Source of the DNA: Chloroflexota bacterium
GTDB taxonomy: Bacteria > Chloroflexota > Dehalococcoidia > UBA2979
Length of the DNA stretch: 11,267 bases
Reading direction: 5' to 3'
Assembly: GCA_947446155.1 (NCBI GenBank)
Contig: CANFFZ010000064.1
Span: 1-11,267, forward strand
Shown: in pieces, positions 1-6,760 of the stretch
How positions within the stretch are numbered: the stretch's first letter is position 1
How the letters are laid out: each line of letters begins with the position of its first letter
The notes under the pieces: model-generated
What the model was told of the DNA's origin: nothing
Databases searched by the model: none
The model's input: only the letters and a program-made list of their open reading frames with translations
Translations under genes and position numbers: made by a program

Positions 1-1
1 A

Positions 2-352
2 GCCTCGAGCGCCGCGGTGGACGCCTACTTCGCCACGCAGAAGCCAAGCGACCGAGCGCTGCTCGACCGGTTGCGTGCGGTCGTGCTGAAGGCGCTCCCG
101 GACGCGCAGCCCGCACTCAAATGGGGCGCGCCGTTTTACCTCGTCAACGGCAAGAACATCACCTCGATGGCCGCGTTCAAGGAACACGTCTCGATCAACT
201 TCTTCGCGCCGCCCGAGGTGCTGATTGACCCTACGGGCCGCCTCGAAGGCGAGGGCAAAGGCAACCGCGCGCTCAAAGTCCGCGCCGCCGCTGACATCGA
301 CCCCGTGGCGATCACTCGATGGCTGAAGGCTGCGGTCGCTGCGAGCGGGTGA
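2..352 (+). CDS. DUF1801 domain protein (5' end probably outside window)
   Basis: The protein matches the small DUF1801 (YdhG/YjbR-like) family. It shows an N-terminal helix with DAYFATQKPSDRALLDRLR, a core with ALKWGAPFY, and a later stretch with HVSINFFAPPEVL. The family is of unknown biochemical function; some members are annotated as iron chaperone-like from the shared fold, and no catalytic residues are known. The frame is open from base 2 (reading ASSAAVDAYF), so the true start may lie upstream. The GTG at 17 is the only start codon near the edge, but no ribosome binding site can be judged. The TGA at 350-352 lies 7 bases from the convergent stop of the next gene. Length after the edge is near that of complete members, so little is missing. 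The family call is firm; the function is open. Confidence 0.8.
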   Translation, partial: ASSAAVDAYFATQKPSDRALLDRLRAVVLKALPDAQPALKWGAPFYLVNGKNITSMAAFKEHVSINFFAPPEVLIDPTGRLEGEGKGNRALKVRAAADIDPVAITRWLKAAVAASG

Positions 353-359
353 GCCGGCT

Positions 360-1511
360 CTAGCGCGTGCGCTCCCAGCGCACGGTGCCGTCCTCGGCCT
401 CATGCATCAGCAGGCGCCCGTCCTCCCGCAGGAGGTCGAGGTGCGCGAGCGTCTCGCCGATCGCGCTGCGTCGCTTCATCATGCTGAACGTCGAATACGG
501 GCGGTTCCATGTCACGCGTTCCGCGATCTGCGCCGCTGACGGCCGTCCACCCTCGACGCTATCGATGGCGTCGAGGGCTTCGTGCAGGCGGTGCTCGTGG
601 TGGTCCGCGATGACGCGGCAGCGCTCCGGGAGGTCCTCGATCAGTTCCTCGTGCGCAGGCAGCGCGCGCCCGGTGTCGAGGTCAGCGACCTTCTTCAGTG
701 AGGCGAGGAACTCGCGCAGCGGGTTTCGGCCCGCGGCCTCGTCCTCCTCGGAGAGCGAGACGTTCGGGGTGATGCGTGAAAGCACGTGGTCGCCCGTGAA
801 CGTCAGGCGGTGCTCCGGCAGGTAGGCGCAGAGGTGCCCGGGTGTGTGGCCTGGCGTCCACACCGACAGCACACGCCACCCGTCGAACTCGATCGCTTCG
901 CCATCGACGAGGAGCCGGTCGGCCTCGATCCGCATGTGCCAGGAGCGACGCTCGGTCTCGGTCGCTGCGTCCGGGTGCGTGCCTTCGGCGACAGCGGCAG
1001 CCTTCGCTGCCGCGCGGGCGGCGCGAGCCTCCTCGCGCTGCTTGCTCTCCCACGGCGGTCCACCGCGCTCTTCTGAGCGCCCACGCTCGAGTTCTTCCGC
1101 CGTCACACCGTGGCGCTGCATCCAGGCGCGATGGCGCGCCATCCAGTCCTCATCGCCGTGATGGCTGTCCTTGAACCACTCGACCTCGCGGCCGAGCATC
1201 GCGACCTCGCAGCCCGGCGACTGCTGCTTCAGCCAGTGGGCGAGCCCGAGGTGGTCGGGGTGCGCATGCGAGACGATCAGCCGCTGCACATCGGAGGGCG
1301 CGTAGCCGATCGCCTTCAGTTGTGCCGTAAGTGCGGCTTCGGCGTCGGGTGTCCCGTAGCCGGAGTCAAACAGCGTGACGCCGTGCTTACCGGCGAAGGC
1401 GTACGGCATGATCCACGGCAGCGCGTCCGAGGTCATCGGCGTCCGCAGCCGCCAGAGCCCCGGCACAATCTCGCGCGGCGGCTCCAGCGTGGTCACATCG
1501 AAGTCAATCAC
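360..1511 (-). CDS. MBL-fold metallo-hydrolase, LACTB2-like with C-terminal winged helix
   Basis: This is a metallo-beta-lactamase-fold hydrolase. Numbered from the GTG at 1511 (383 residues), the metal-binding motif HAHPDH is at 82-87. PGHTPGH is at 220-226, the bridging Asp is in FTGDH at 240-242, and the last ligand His is at 287 in LPAHEE. The region from about 305 to the end looks like the helical/winged-helix tail of LACTB2-type proteins (HHEHRLHEALDAI, then a small HTH). LACTB2 relatives are known RNases, but many bacterial members are uncharacterised, so the substrate is unknown. An Arg/Ala/Glu-rich helical insertion (about 138-192) separates the first motifs from the PGH motif. The frame stays open to a GTG at 1610 (416 residues). 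I prefer 1511 because GGAG lies 5 bases upstream and the extra 33 codons include rarer AGG, CTA and GTA codons. It converges on the DUF1801 gene and diverges from chrA. Confidence 0.85.
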   Translation of the reverse strand: MIDFDVTTLEPPREIVPGLWRLRTPMTSDALPWIMPYAFAGKHGVTLFDSGYGTPDAEAALTAQLKAIGYAPSDVQRLIVSHAHPDHLGLAHWLKQQSPGCEVAMLGREVEWFKDSHHGDEDWMARHRAWMQRHGVTAEELERGRSEERGGPPWESKQREEARAARAAAKAAAVAEGTHPDAATETERRSWHMRIEADRLLVDGEAIEFDGWRVLSVWTPGHTPGHLCAYLPEHRLTFTGDHVLSRITPNVSLSEEDEAAGRNPLREFLASLKKVADLDTGRALPAHEELIEDLPERCRVIADHHEHRLHEALDAIDSVEGGRPSAAQIAERVTWNRPYSTFSMMKRRSAIGETLAHLDLLREDGRLLMHEAEDGTVRWERTR

Positions 1512-1516
1512 AGGTG

Positions 1517-1520
1517 CTCC
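1517..1520 (-). promoter_or_regulatory. Ribosome binding site deciding the MBL start
   Basis: On the minus strand GGAG (within GGATGGAG) sits 5 bases before the GTG ending at 1511. The upstream in-frame GTG at 1610 has no purine-rich site, which is why the shorter start is preferred. Confidence 0.5.
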
Positions 1521-1695
1521 ATCCGCTAGTGCGCGCCTAGGCCCGTCGAGGGCCCTCGGGAGGTCGCGCCAGAAATCGATGGTACGCGCGGAGCCGGATA
1601 CAGGGGGCACGGGAATATGAAGGTCGGATTACCAATTCGATGATGATGATTGACGCGCTGGGGCTCGTCCGCGACAGTCCCGCCCACGGAGTGCC

Positions 1696-2907
1696 ATGAA
1701 CAAACAACAACGAGAGCCGGAGGACGCCGAGACGGTATCTTTCGGGCTCCGCGATCTCGTTATCTACTTCGCCCGACTCGGCACCATCGGGTTCGGCGGC
1801 CCGGCCGCGCTCGTTGGCTACATGCGCCGCGATCTAGTCGACGACCAGCAGGTGCTCGACGAGGACACGTTCAACCTTTCCATTGCCCTGGCTCAGATCA
1901 TGCCCGGCCCCCTGGCCGCCCAGACGGCGATGGCGATCGGCTACTTCTCCGGAGGGATCCTTGGCGCCACGCTCGTCGGAGTAGCCTTCGTCCTTCCCTC
2001 GTTCCTGATGGTGATCGCACTCAGCATCGCCTACGTGACGTTTGAGGGACTGCCATGGCTGCAGGCGCTCTTCTATGGCATTGGTGCCGTCGTCATCGCG
2101 ATCATCGCGATGGCCGCTTACCGGCTCGGTGTCGGCACGAACAAGCGCGACCCGCTGCTCTGGAGCGTCTTTGCGGTCCTGTTCGCTGCCACCGTCTGGT
2201 CAGGTACCGAACTCGCCGTGTTGTTCATTCTTGCCGGCCTGCTGGTCGCGCTTGTCCGAGCGTGGCCGGGTGCCAATCGAGGCATCTTGCTGACGGCCGT
2301 GGCGGTCAGTGGTGCCGCGCTCATCTGGGTCGTGGAACGCACGTTGCTTCAGGCCGGTACGGCCGGTGACGATGCTCATGTGCTGGTGCAGATCCTGCTG
2401 TTTTTCACGAAGGCCGGTGCCTTTGTCTTCGGCAGTGGTCTCGCCATCATCCCCTTCCTGCGGGAGGGTGTTGTCCATGACTTCGGCTGGCTGAACGAGC
2501 AGCAGTTCCTCGACGCGGTCGCGGTCGCCCTTGTCACCCCGGGCCCGGTGGTGATCACCGTCGCCTTCATCGGCTACCTCGTGGCGGGCATCGCGGGCGC
2601 ATCGCTGGCCGCTGTGGGCATCTTTCTCCCGGTCTACTTCTTCACGATTCTGCCCGCGCCGTGGTTCAAGAAGCATCGAGACAACCGTCAGTTGAAGGCG
2701 TTCGTCTCCGGCACAACTGCAGCGGCAAGCGGTGCGATCGGCGGTGCCGTCGTCCTACTCGCGAAGGGCGCGATCACCGATGTGCCCACGGCCGTCATCG
2801 CGCTCGTCGGATTGGGCCTGCTCTGGCGGTATCGCGTGCGCGAGCCGTACCTCGTGGCCGGCGCAGGCGTCGCCGGGCTGATCCTCTGGCCGATCTTCGG
2901 CGGCTAG
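1696..2907 (+). CDS. chrA: Chromate transporter, CHR family, two-domain
   Basis: This is a 403-residue integral membrane protein of the long-chain chromate ion transporter (CHR) family. The two homologous halves are visible. The N-terminal half (about 15-190) has GFGGPAALVGYM at 32-43 and IMPGP at 68-72 followed by AAQTAMAIGYFSGGILGA. The C-terminal half (about 230-400) has the matching FGSGLAIIPFL at 245-255 and VTPGP at 280-284 followed by VVITVAFIGYLVAGIAGA. Characterised ChrA proteins expel chromate from the cytoplasm, and some homologues may carry other oxyanions such as sulfate. Length is typical, so the gene looks intact. The ATG at 1696 has GGAG at 1688-1691. No chrB regulator or other chromate gene is adjacent; the gene stands alone, divergent from an MBL hydrolase and convergent with a methyltransferase. 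Family assignment is firm; chromate as substrate is by homology. Confidence 0.93.
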   Translation: MNKQQREPEDAETVSFGLRDLVIYFARLGTIGFGGPAALVGYMRRDLVDDQQVLDEDTFNLSIALAQIMPGPLAAQTAMAIGYFSGGILGATLVGVAFVLPSFLMVIALSIAYVTFEGLPWLQALFYGIGAVVIAIIAMAAYRLGVGTNKRDPLLWSVFAVLFAATVWSGTELAVLFILAGLLVALVRAWPGANRGILLTAVAVSGAALIWVVERTLLQAGTAGDDAHVLVQILLFFTKAGAFVFGSGLAIIPFLREGVVHDFGWLNEQQFLDAVAVALVTPGPVVITVAFIGYLVAGIAGASLAAVGIFLPVYFFTILPAPWFKKHRDNRQLKAFVSGTTAAASGAIGGAVVLLAKGAITDVPTAVIALVGLGLLWRYRVREPYLVAGAGVAGLILWPIFGG

Positions 2908-2919
2908 TCGAGGGCCGCC
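2899..2919. terminator. Possible bidirectional terminator hairpin at the chrA stop
   Basis: GGCGGC (2899-2904) and GCCGCC (2914-2919) can pair around a 9-base loop. The hairpin spans the chrA stop codon and the 13-base gap to the convergent methyltransferase stop. There is no T-run on either side and the stem is only 6 bp, so this is a weak call. Confidence 0.25.
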
Positions 2920-2920
2920 C

Positions 2921-3706
2921 CTACGGCTTCACCGCTCGCGTCGCGAAGTACCCCGACATGTACTGCCTGGTCACCCCCGCGTGATGCGGCGCCTCCACGA
3001 ATCCCACGAGGTGGAACCCGGCCGCCAGCTGCCCGCCGATCTGCGCTGTCATCGAGTGGCTGTACTCCAGCGCGCCCCCCGGCCCACCTAGGCGCACCCG
3101 CTCCTCTTCGCTCAAATGCGTGAGGTCGGAGTATGGGAGCGCGTGTCGCACCACGAGTTCGCCCCGGTTGTCCTCGGCGTCGCGGTCGAAGACGAACAGG
3201 TCGGGGTTCATGAAGCCCGCGAGCAGTGTCGCGCCTGGGCGGAGCACGCGGAAGCACTCGCGCCACACGGGTTCGAGGTCGGGGCAGAACAGGTTCGACA
3301 CCGGGTTGAAGACGAGGTCGAACGATCCGTCCGCGAACACACTCAGGTCGCGCATGTCACCGAGGACCGTCGAGACATCGAGGCCGCCCCGCTCCGCCAC
3401 CTCGCGGTCGCGCGCCAACTGCCTCGGCGAGTTGTCCAACACCGTCACCCGTGCCCCTGCCGCCGCGAGCACCGGCGTCTGCTGTCCGCCACCCGAGGCG
3501 AGCGCGAGCACATCGACTCCCGCAAGCGACGCGGGGAACCAGTCGCGCGCCACGGGCTCGTGCCCGATCAGCACCACGGACCAGTCACCCGCACGCGCCC
3601 GCGCGATCACCTCGGAGGTCACGGGCAACGTCCACTCGTCCCCCTGCTCGACGAGGCGATCCCAGGCGTCACGGTTGTGCTGGACGGGGTCGATGTTGGT
3701 GGTCAC
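2921..3706 (-). CDS. Class I SAM-dependent methyltransferase
   Basis: This is a 261-residue protein with the class I methyltransferase fold. Motif I is VLALASGGGQQTPVLAAAGA (66-85), where the glycine-rich loop binds S-adenosylmethionine. The acidic end of strand 2 is VTVLDNSP (87-94), with Asp91 expected to hold the ribose. GDMRDLSVFADGSFDLVFN (116-134) corresponds to motifs II/III, and FRVLRPGATLLAGFMNP (152-168) is the usual post-motif strand. The N-terminal part (HNRDAWDRLVEQGDEW) resembles the cap helix of Methyltransf_11-type proteins. The methyl acceptor cannot be told from sequence. The start is a GTG with no ribosome binding site, but TAGTCT lies 7 bases upstream, which suits a leaderless transcript. 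It is 21 bases downstream of the Nudix-like gene, so it may also be read from the M16 operon. Confidence 0.88.
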   Translation of the reverse strand: MTTNIDPVQHNRDAWDRLVEQGDEWTLPVTSEVIARARAGDWSVVLIGHEPVARDWFPASLAGVDVLALASGGGQQTPVLAAAGARVTVLDNSPRQLARDREVAERGGLDVSTVLGDMRDLSVFADGSFDLVFNPVSNLFCPDLEPVWRECFRVLRPGATLLAGFMNPDLFVFDRDAEDNRGELVVRHALPYSDLTHLSEEERVRLGGPGGALEYSHSMTAQIGGQLAAGFHLVGFVEAPHHAGVTRQYMSGYFATRAVKP

Positions 3707-3713
3707 AGGCCGA

Positions 3714-3719
3714 AGACTA
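3714..3719 (-). promoter_or_regulatory. Possible -10 element of a leaderless promoter for the methyltransferase
   Basis: TAGTCT on the minus strand fits TANNNT and ends 7 bases before the GTG start, where no Shine-Dalgarno sequence exists. No convincing -35 box is seen. It lies within the 21-base gap after the Nudix-like gene. Confidence 0.35.
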
Positions 3720-3727
3720 CCGCAGAC

Positions 3728-4204
3728 CTAGCGGTCGAGCAGCGCCAGCCCCAGTGCGAGTGCGCGACGTTCGAGGTCGGTCGATAGCGTCTGCGCGGCC
3801 TCGTCGGCGGTGAGCGCCTCGATGCCGGCGAGGGCGCCGTCCGGGGCAGGCTCACCGCTCACCTCGACGGCGGCGACGCGGAGGAAGCCCATCGTCTCGC
3901 TGCCCTTCGCGGGATGCTGCATGCGCACCGGCAGCCGCTCGGCGTGTAGTCGAGGCGTGCCGGCTGTCACCGCGAGGCGCGATCGCAGCAGCCGCGCGAT
4001 GCCCTCGGCGAAGCCCTCGTCCGGGTGGGGGGCGTCTAGGGAGAGCAGCATCGGCTGCGCGTCCGGCCAGCGCGCGAGGAGCACCGCGCCGTCCTCGACA
4101 CGCCGCACAACGAGCAGGATGCGCTCCGGATTCGCGTCCGGCTGCGCCGCGCGCCGCACGAGGGCGTCCGGGTCAGCCTCGATGCCCGCGCCCGCGCCGG
4201 TCAT
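3728..4204 (-). CDS. Hypothetical protein with degenerate Nudix-like pattern
   Basis: This 158-residue protein is not one I recognise by name. Its ATG overlaps the stop of the upstream M16 gene (4-base ATGA overlap), so translation is probably coupled. The order of predicted elements resembles a Nudix fold: strand ILLVVRRVEDGAVLLARW (29-46), a helix at FAEGIARLLRSRLAV (65-79), strands at RLHAERLPVRM (85-95) and MGFLRVAAVEV (105-115), and then a segment IEALTADEAAQTL (128-140) like the Trp/Leu-rich loop that ends many Nudix domains. However, the Nudix box (G-x5-E-x7-REUxEExGU) is missing its catalytic glutamates: the helix reads ARLLRSRLAV. If it is a Nudix relative, it has probably lost hydrolase activity and may serve as a binding module. 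The gene is real judging by operon context; the fold is inference. Confidence 0.7.
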   Translation of the reverse strand: MTGAGAGIEADPDALVRRAAQPDANPERILLVVRRVEDGAVLLARWPDAQPMLLSLDAPHPDEGFAEGIARLLRSRLAVTAGTPRLHAERLPVRMQHPAKGSETMGFLRVAAVEVSGEPAPDGALAGIEALTADEAAQTLSTDLERRALALGLALLDR

Positions 4205-5493
4205 GGCTCGAACACCACGGCGGCTTCGAGGGCATTCGCGTCCACCTGCCCGACCGCTGCGACATGCAGGCCGCCACCGCGCATCACGCGGATCGCCACC
4301 CGCTCGACCTCTTCGACCGTCACCGCCGCCGAGCGAGCCAGCGTCTGCTCCGGCGTCTTGAGCGGGAGCCCGAGGATCGCTTGGGAGCCGTACAACGCGG
4401 ACACCGACCGCGAGTCCTCCAGGCGCAACTGCGTGCGCGATCGCGTGACGGCCTTCGCGCGCGATAGTTCGTCCACACCGACTGGCGCGCAGGCGCGAGC
4501 GAGTTCCTTCGCGATCTCGCGTGCCGCCTCGATCGCCCGCTCGGGGTCGACGCCCGCGTACACGCCGAACATCCCGCAGTCGCGCAGCGTCGCGATGTAC
4601 GAGTGGATGTCGTAGCAGAGCGCCAATTCTTCGCGCAGCCGTGCGAACAGCCTCGATGACATTCCCTCGCCGAGGATCACCGAGAGCAGGTCGAGCGCGT
4701 ACCGGTCGTCGTCATCGGAGGCGACGCCATGCAGGCCGAAGGAGAGGTGGACTTGCTCCGTGTCCTTGTCGTGGACCGTGACGAGGGGGTGGCCGGCGCT
4801 GAGCTGGTTCGGCACCCACGGCAGCGGGTCCCCGGCGTGCCAGTCCTCGAAGGCCAGACCGACCATCTCGCGCACCTCGGCGGGATCGACGGCGCCCGCG
4901 ATCGAAACGACGGTCGCGTTCGGCACGTACTGACGCTGGTAGTACTCGCGGATCGCGTCGGTACTGAGGCCCTCGACGGACTCGTCCGTGCCTGCGATGT
5001 CGCGCCCGTGCGGCTGCCCCGGCCACAGCGTCTCGTCGAGGATCACACCCACCTGCTCCGGCGGGGAGTCCTCGACCGCTGCCAGTTCTTCGAGGATGAC
5101 GTCGCGCTCGCGCTCGATCTCGTGGTCGGGCAGCACGGAGTTCCGGATCATGTCGCCCAGGATGTCGACCGCGCTGCCGAGGTACTCCGGGGTGACCTTC
5201 GCGTAATAGACGGTCAGTTCGCGGTTCGTCGCCGCGTTGATGTTGCCGCCGATGCGGTCGATCTCCATCGAGATATCGAGCGGCTTCGGCCGCCGCTCCG
5301 TCCCCTTGAACAGCAGGTGCTCGAGGAAGTGCGACAGCCCGCCCTCGGCCGGCGTCGCCTCATACCGCGACCCCGCCGCCACATAGATCGAGGCGGACGC
5401 CGACCGCGCGTACGGCATCGGCGTGACGAGGAGCCGCAACCCGTTGGTGAACGTAGTCAGGTGCGGCGACGCGAGGGGCATCAGTTCGGGCAC
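4201..5493 (-). CDS. M16 family zinc metallopeptidase (mitochondrial processing peptidase-like)
   Basis: This is a zinc peptidase of the M16B group. Numbered from the GTG at 5493 (430 residues), the inverted zinc motif HFLEH is at 55-59. It is followed by the typical LLFKGT, and the third ligand Glu is at about 135 in ERDVILEEL. The second M16 domain (from about 240) contains LGEGMSSRLFARLREELAL (274-292) followed by CYDIHSYIATLRDCGMF, as in active single-chain bacterial members of about 400-430 residues. Such enzymes cut peptides in a closed chamber; physiological substrates are unknown for most bacterial members. No signal peptide is seen, so it is probably cytoplasmic. The open frame reaches a TTG at 5559, but that codon lies in the -35 box of the promoter at 5532-5559. 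The GTG has GGA 5 bases upstream; the ATG at 5481 is an alternative. The gene leads an operon with the Nudix-like gene and possibly the methyltransferase. Confidence 0.93.
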   Translation of the reverse strand: MPELMPLASPHLTTFTNGLRLLVTPMPYARSASASIYVAAGSRYEATPAEGGLSHFLEHLLFKGTERRPKPLDISMEIDRIGGNINAATNRELTVYYAKVTPEYLGSAVDILGDMIRNSVLPDHEIERERDVILEELAAVEDSPPEQVGVILDETLWPGQPHGRDIAGTDESVEGLSTDAIREYYQRQYVPNATVVSIAGAVDPAEVREMVGLAFEDWHAGDPLPWVPNQLSAGHPLVTVHDKDTEQVHLSFGLHGVASDDDDRYALDLLSVILGEGMSSRLFARLREELALCYDIHSYIATLRDCGMFGVYAGVDPERAIEAAREIAKELARACAPVGVDELSRAKAVTRSRTQLRLEDSRSVSALYGSQAILGLPLKTPEQTLARSAAVTVEEVERVAIRVMRGGGLHVAAVGQVDANALEAAVVFEP

Positions 5494-5531
5494 AGGATTC
5501 CGTTTCCGGTGATGTGTGGGAGGTCTCGGCC

Positions 5532-5559
5532 ATCCTACCGGGAGGCGTGTGAGGGTCAA
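5532..5559 (-). promoter_or_regulatory. Sigma-70-type promoter for the M16 operon
   Basis: On the minus strand TTGACC (-35, 5559-5554) and TAGGAT (-10, 5537-5532) are separated by 16 bases. The -35 box matches the consensus at five of six positions and the -10 box at four of six. A start of transcription near 5525 would leave about 30 bases before the GTG at 5493. This rules against the longer TTG start of the M16 gene. Confidence 0.6.
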
Positions 5560-5617
5560 ACGTCAGGTTCGGGCGGTATCGTTTCGGTGCGGTCCCACCG
5601 CTGACGAAGGAGACGGA

Positions 5618-5848
5618 ATGGCGACGCAGAAGCGACCGGCGCGAGACATCGAGGCTAACTACCCACCGGCGAAGTTCGTCGAGAAACTCCGCCGGCTGGC
5701 CGACTGCATCGAGAGCGGCAAGCCCTTCCGCATCCAGGTCGCCGGTGAGCGCATCTCCGTCCCCGCCTCCGCCATCATCTCGGTCGAGCACGAACGAGAC
5801 GGCGACGAGGAGGAGTTGGAGTTCCAATTGCGCTGGTCAAGGAAGTAG
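5618..5848 (+). CDS. amphi-Trp domain-containing protein
   Basis: This 76-residue protein matches the amphi-Trp domain family. It has the helix PPAKFVEKLRRLADCIESGK (16-35), an amphipathic strand pair FRIQVAGERISVPASAIISV (37-56), and an acidic run HERDGDEEELEFQLRW (58-73) that ends in the conserved Trp. The family is widespread in bacteria and archaea but its function is not established; it contains no known catalytic motif. The ATG at 5618 is supported by AAGGAG at 5607-5612, five bases upstream. The reading frame extends further upstream without a stop, but the intergenic region also carries the divergent M16 promoter, so the short form is favoured. A small membrane protein gene follows after 37 bases on the same strand, probably in one transcript. 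Confidence 0.9.
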   Translation: MATQKRPARDIEANYPPAKFVEKLRRLADCIESGKPFRIQVAGERISVPASAIISVEHERDGDEEELEFQLRWSRK

Positions 5849-5872
5849 TGCGCCATACGGCCCGAGACCCCA

Positions 5873-5878
5873 GAGGAG
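5873..5878 (+). promoter_or_regulatory. Ribosome binding site for a TTG start
   Basis: AGAGGAG-like sequence with GGAG at 5875-5878 lies 7 bases before the TTG at 5886. It fixes a non-ATG start for the small membrane protein, which has no nearby ATG in frame until codon 16. Confidence 0.6.
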
Positions 5879-5885
5879 TGCCCCA

Positions 5886-6131
5886 TTGAACTGGAACAAG
5901 TGGCTTCGCCAAATCCACCGCTGGGTCTCCATGGCCTTTACGGCGGCCGTCATCGGCTGCTTCGTCGTCCTCGGGCTGGGACAGCAGGACTCTGCCGCCT
6001 GGGTGTTCTACTTGCCGCTGCCCCCGCTCTTAGTGCTCCTGTTCACCGGCCTGTACCTATTCGTACTGCCGTATGGCACCAAATGGCGCAGCGCGCGTCG
6101 TCCTACATCTCCCACAGCACGTCACCCTTGA
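5886..6131 (+). CDS. Small two-helix membrane protein, conserved hypothetical
   Basis: This 81-residue protein begins at a TTG codon and reads MNWNKWLRQIHRWVSMAFTA. A basic, Trp-rich N-terminus is followed by a first hydrophobic segment (about 14-32, VSMAFTAAVIGCFVVLGLG) and a second (about 39-62, WVFYLPLPPLLVLLFTGLYLF). A basic tail (TKWRSARRP) follows the second segment. The pattern suggests a two-helix protein of the inner membrane with both ends in the cytoplasm. I recall similar short proteins, with LRQIHRW and PPLFLLLLTGLYLFVLP-type motifs, as conserved hypotheticals; no function is known. It follows the amphi-Trp gene by 37 bases, so co-transcription is likely. Its last 29 bases overlap the 3' end of the MBL gene on the other strand. 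The gene is easy to miss because of its TTG start. Confidence 0.75.
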   Translation: MNWNKWLRQIHRWVSMAFTAAVIGCFVVLGLGQQDSAAWVFYLPLPPLLVLLFTGLYLFVLPYGTKWRSARRPTSPTARHP

Positions 6132-6747
6132 GGTCGGCCGGGTGCGACTTCGAGGCGTAGACGGCGTACTCCGCCTGCGAGGCGCCGATCGTCGTGCTCG
6201 GGCCGTGGCCGGGGAGCACCAGCGTCTCCGGCGGCAGGACGTACAGGCGCGAGGTGATCGAGGCGATCTCTTGCTGCAGATTCTCGGCGGAACCGGTGCG
6301 GCCGGGGCCGCCAGGGAACAGCGTGTCGCCCGTGATCAACGCCCCGCCGACGAGGAAGCACATCGAGCCAGGCGTGTGGCCCGGCGTGTGGATCGCGCGC
6401 ACGGTGGCGCTGCCCACGTCGAACGTCGCGCCGTCTGTGAGGGGCTGGATGTTGCGGGTGGCATCGAGGTTGGTCTCGGTCGCGCCGGCGAAGACGGGCG
6501 CGGGCGTGTGCGCACGCAGGATGTCGAAGCCGAGCCAGTGGTCGCTGTGGTGGTGCGTCACCACGATCCGTTCGACCGGCGTGTCGCCGAGCGCTGCCAC
6601 GACCGCCTCGGCGCCTTCGGGCACATCGATGACCGTCGCAGGGCCACCCGAGGTGGGGCGCAGGATGTAGGTGTTGTTCGCGAACCGTCCGAGCGCTGCC
6701 ACGATCTCGATGGTGATGGTCGTGTCCGCGTAGATCTTCTTCGCCAT
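6103..6747 (-). CDS. MBL-fold metallo-hydrolase, glyoxalase II-like
   Basis: This is a 214-residue single-domain MBL protein. THHHSDH (64-70) supplies the HxHxDH metal site. PGHTPGS (123-129) holds the third His of site 1 (His125 region), TGD (139-141) the bridging Asp, and LPGHGPSTT (178-186) the last His. The compact form with GGALITGDTLFPGGPGRTG resembles YcbL/glyoxalase II-type thioesterases that cleave S-acyl thiols, but the substrate-binding domain of true glyoxalase II is absent. The substrate is therefore unknown. The frame is open back to 6951, but those codons lie inside the MutY-like gene in another frame. The ATG at 6747 has GAGGAG at 6760-6755, so it is the clear start. It begins 13 bases after the MutY-like stop, so the two genes form an operon. 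The 3' end overlaps the convergent small membrane protein gene. Confidence 0.92.
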   Translation of the reverse strand: MAKKIYADTTITIEIVAALGRFANNTYILRPTSGGPATVIDVPEGAEAVVAALGDTPVERIVVTHHHSDHWLGFDILRAHTPAPVFAGATETNLDATRNIQPLTDGATFDVGSATVRAIHTPGHTPGSMCFLVGGALITGDTLFPGGPGRTGSAENLQQEIASITSRLYVLPPETLVLPGHGPSTTIGASQAEYAVYASKSHPADLKGDVLWEM

Positions 6748-6754
6748 CTCGTCT

Positions 6755-6760
6755 CTCCTC
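6755..6760 (-). promoter_or_regulatory. Strong ribosome binding site of the glyoxalase II-like gene
   Basis: GAGGAG on the minus strand gives a GGAG 7 bases before the ATG at 6747. It lies between the stop of the MutY-like gene and this start, and it decides against the much longer open frame. Confidence 0.65.

Noticed and set aside
1650..1678. TTGACG-N17-GACAGT as a chrA promoter
   Set aside because: The -10 part matches the consensus at only three of six positions and would leave a very short leader, so it is too weak to list as a feature.
2200..2676. A 158-codon minus-strand frame inside chrA
   Set aside because: It is a shadow of a membrane protein gene: very hydrophilic, with no ribosome binding site or known motif.
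5494..5559. N-terminal extension of the M16 peptidase to a TTG
   Set aside because: The TTG coincides with the -35 box of a good promoter, and the added residues (TRLPVGWPRPPTHH) look non-coding.
4729..5604. A 291-codon plus-strand frame antisense to the M16 gene
   Set aside because: Low-complexity Arg/Val/Asp-rich translation and no ribosome binding site; the M16 protein opposite has every family motif.
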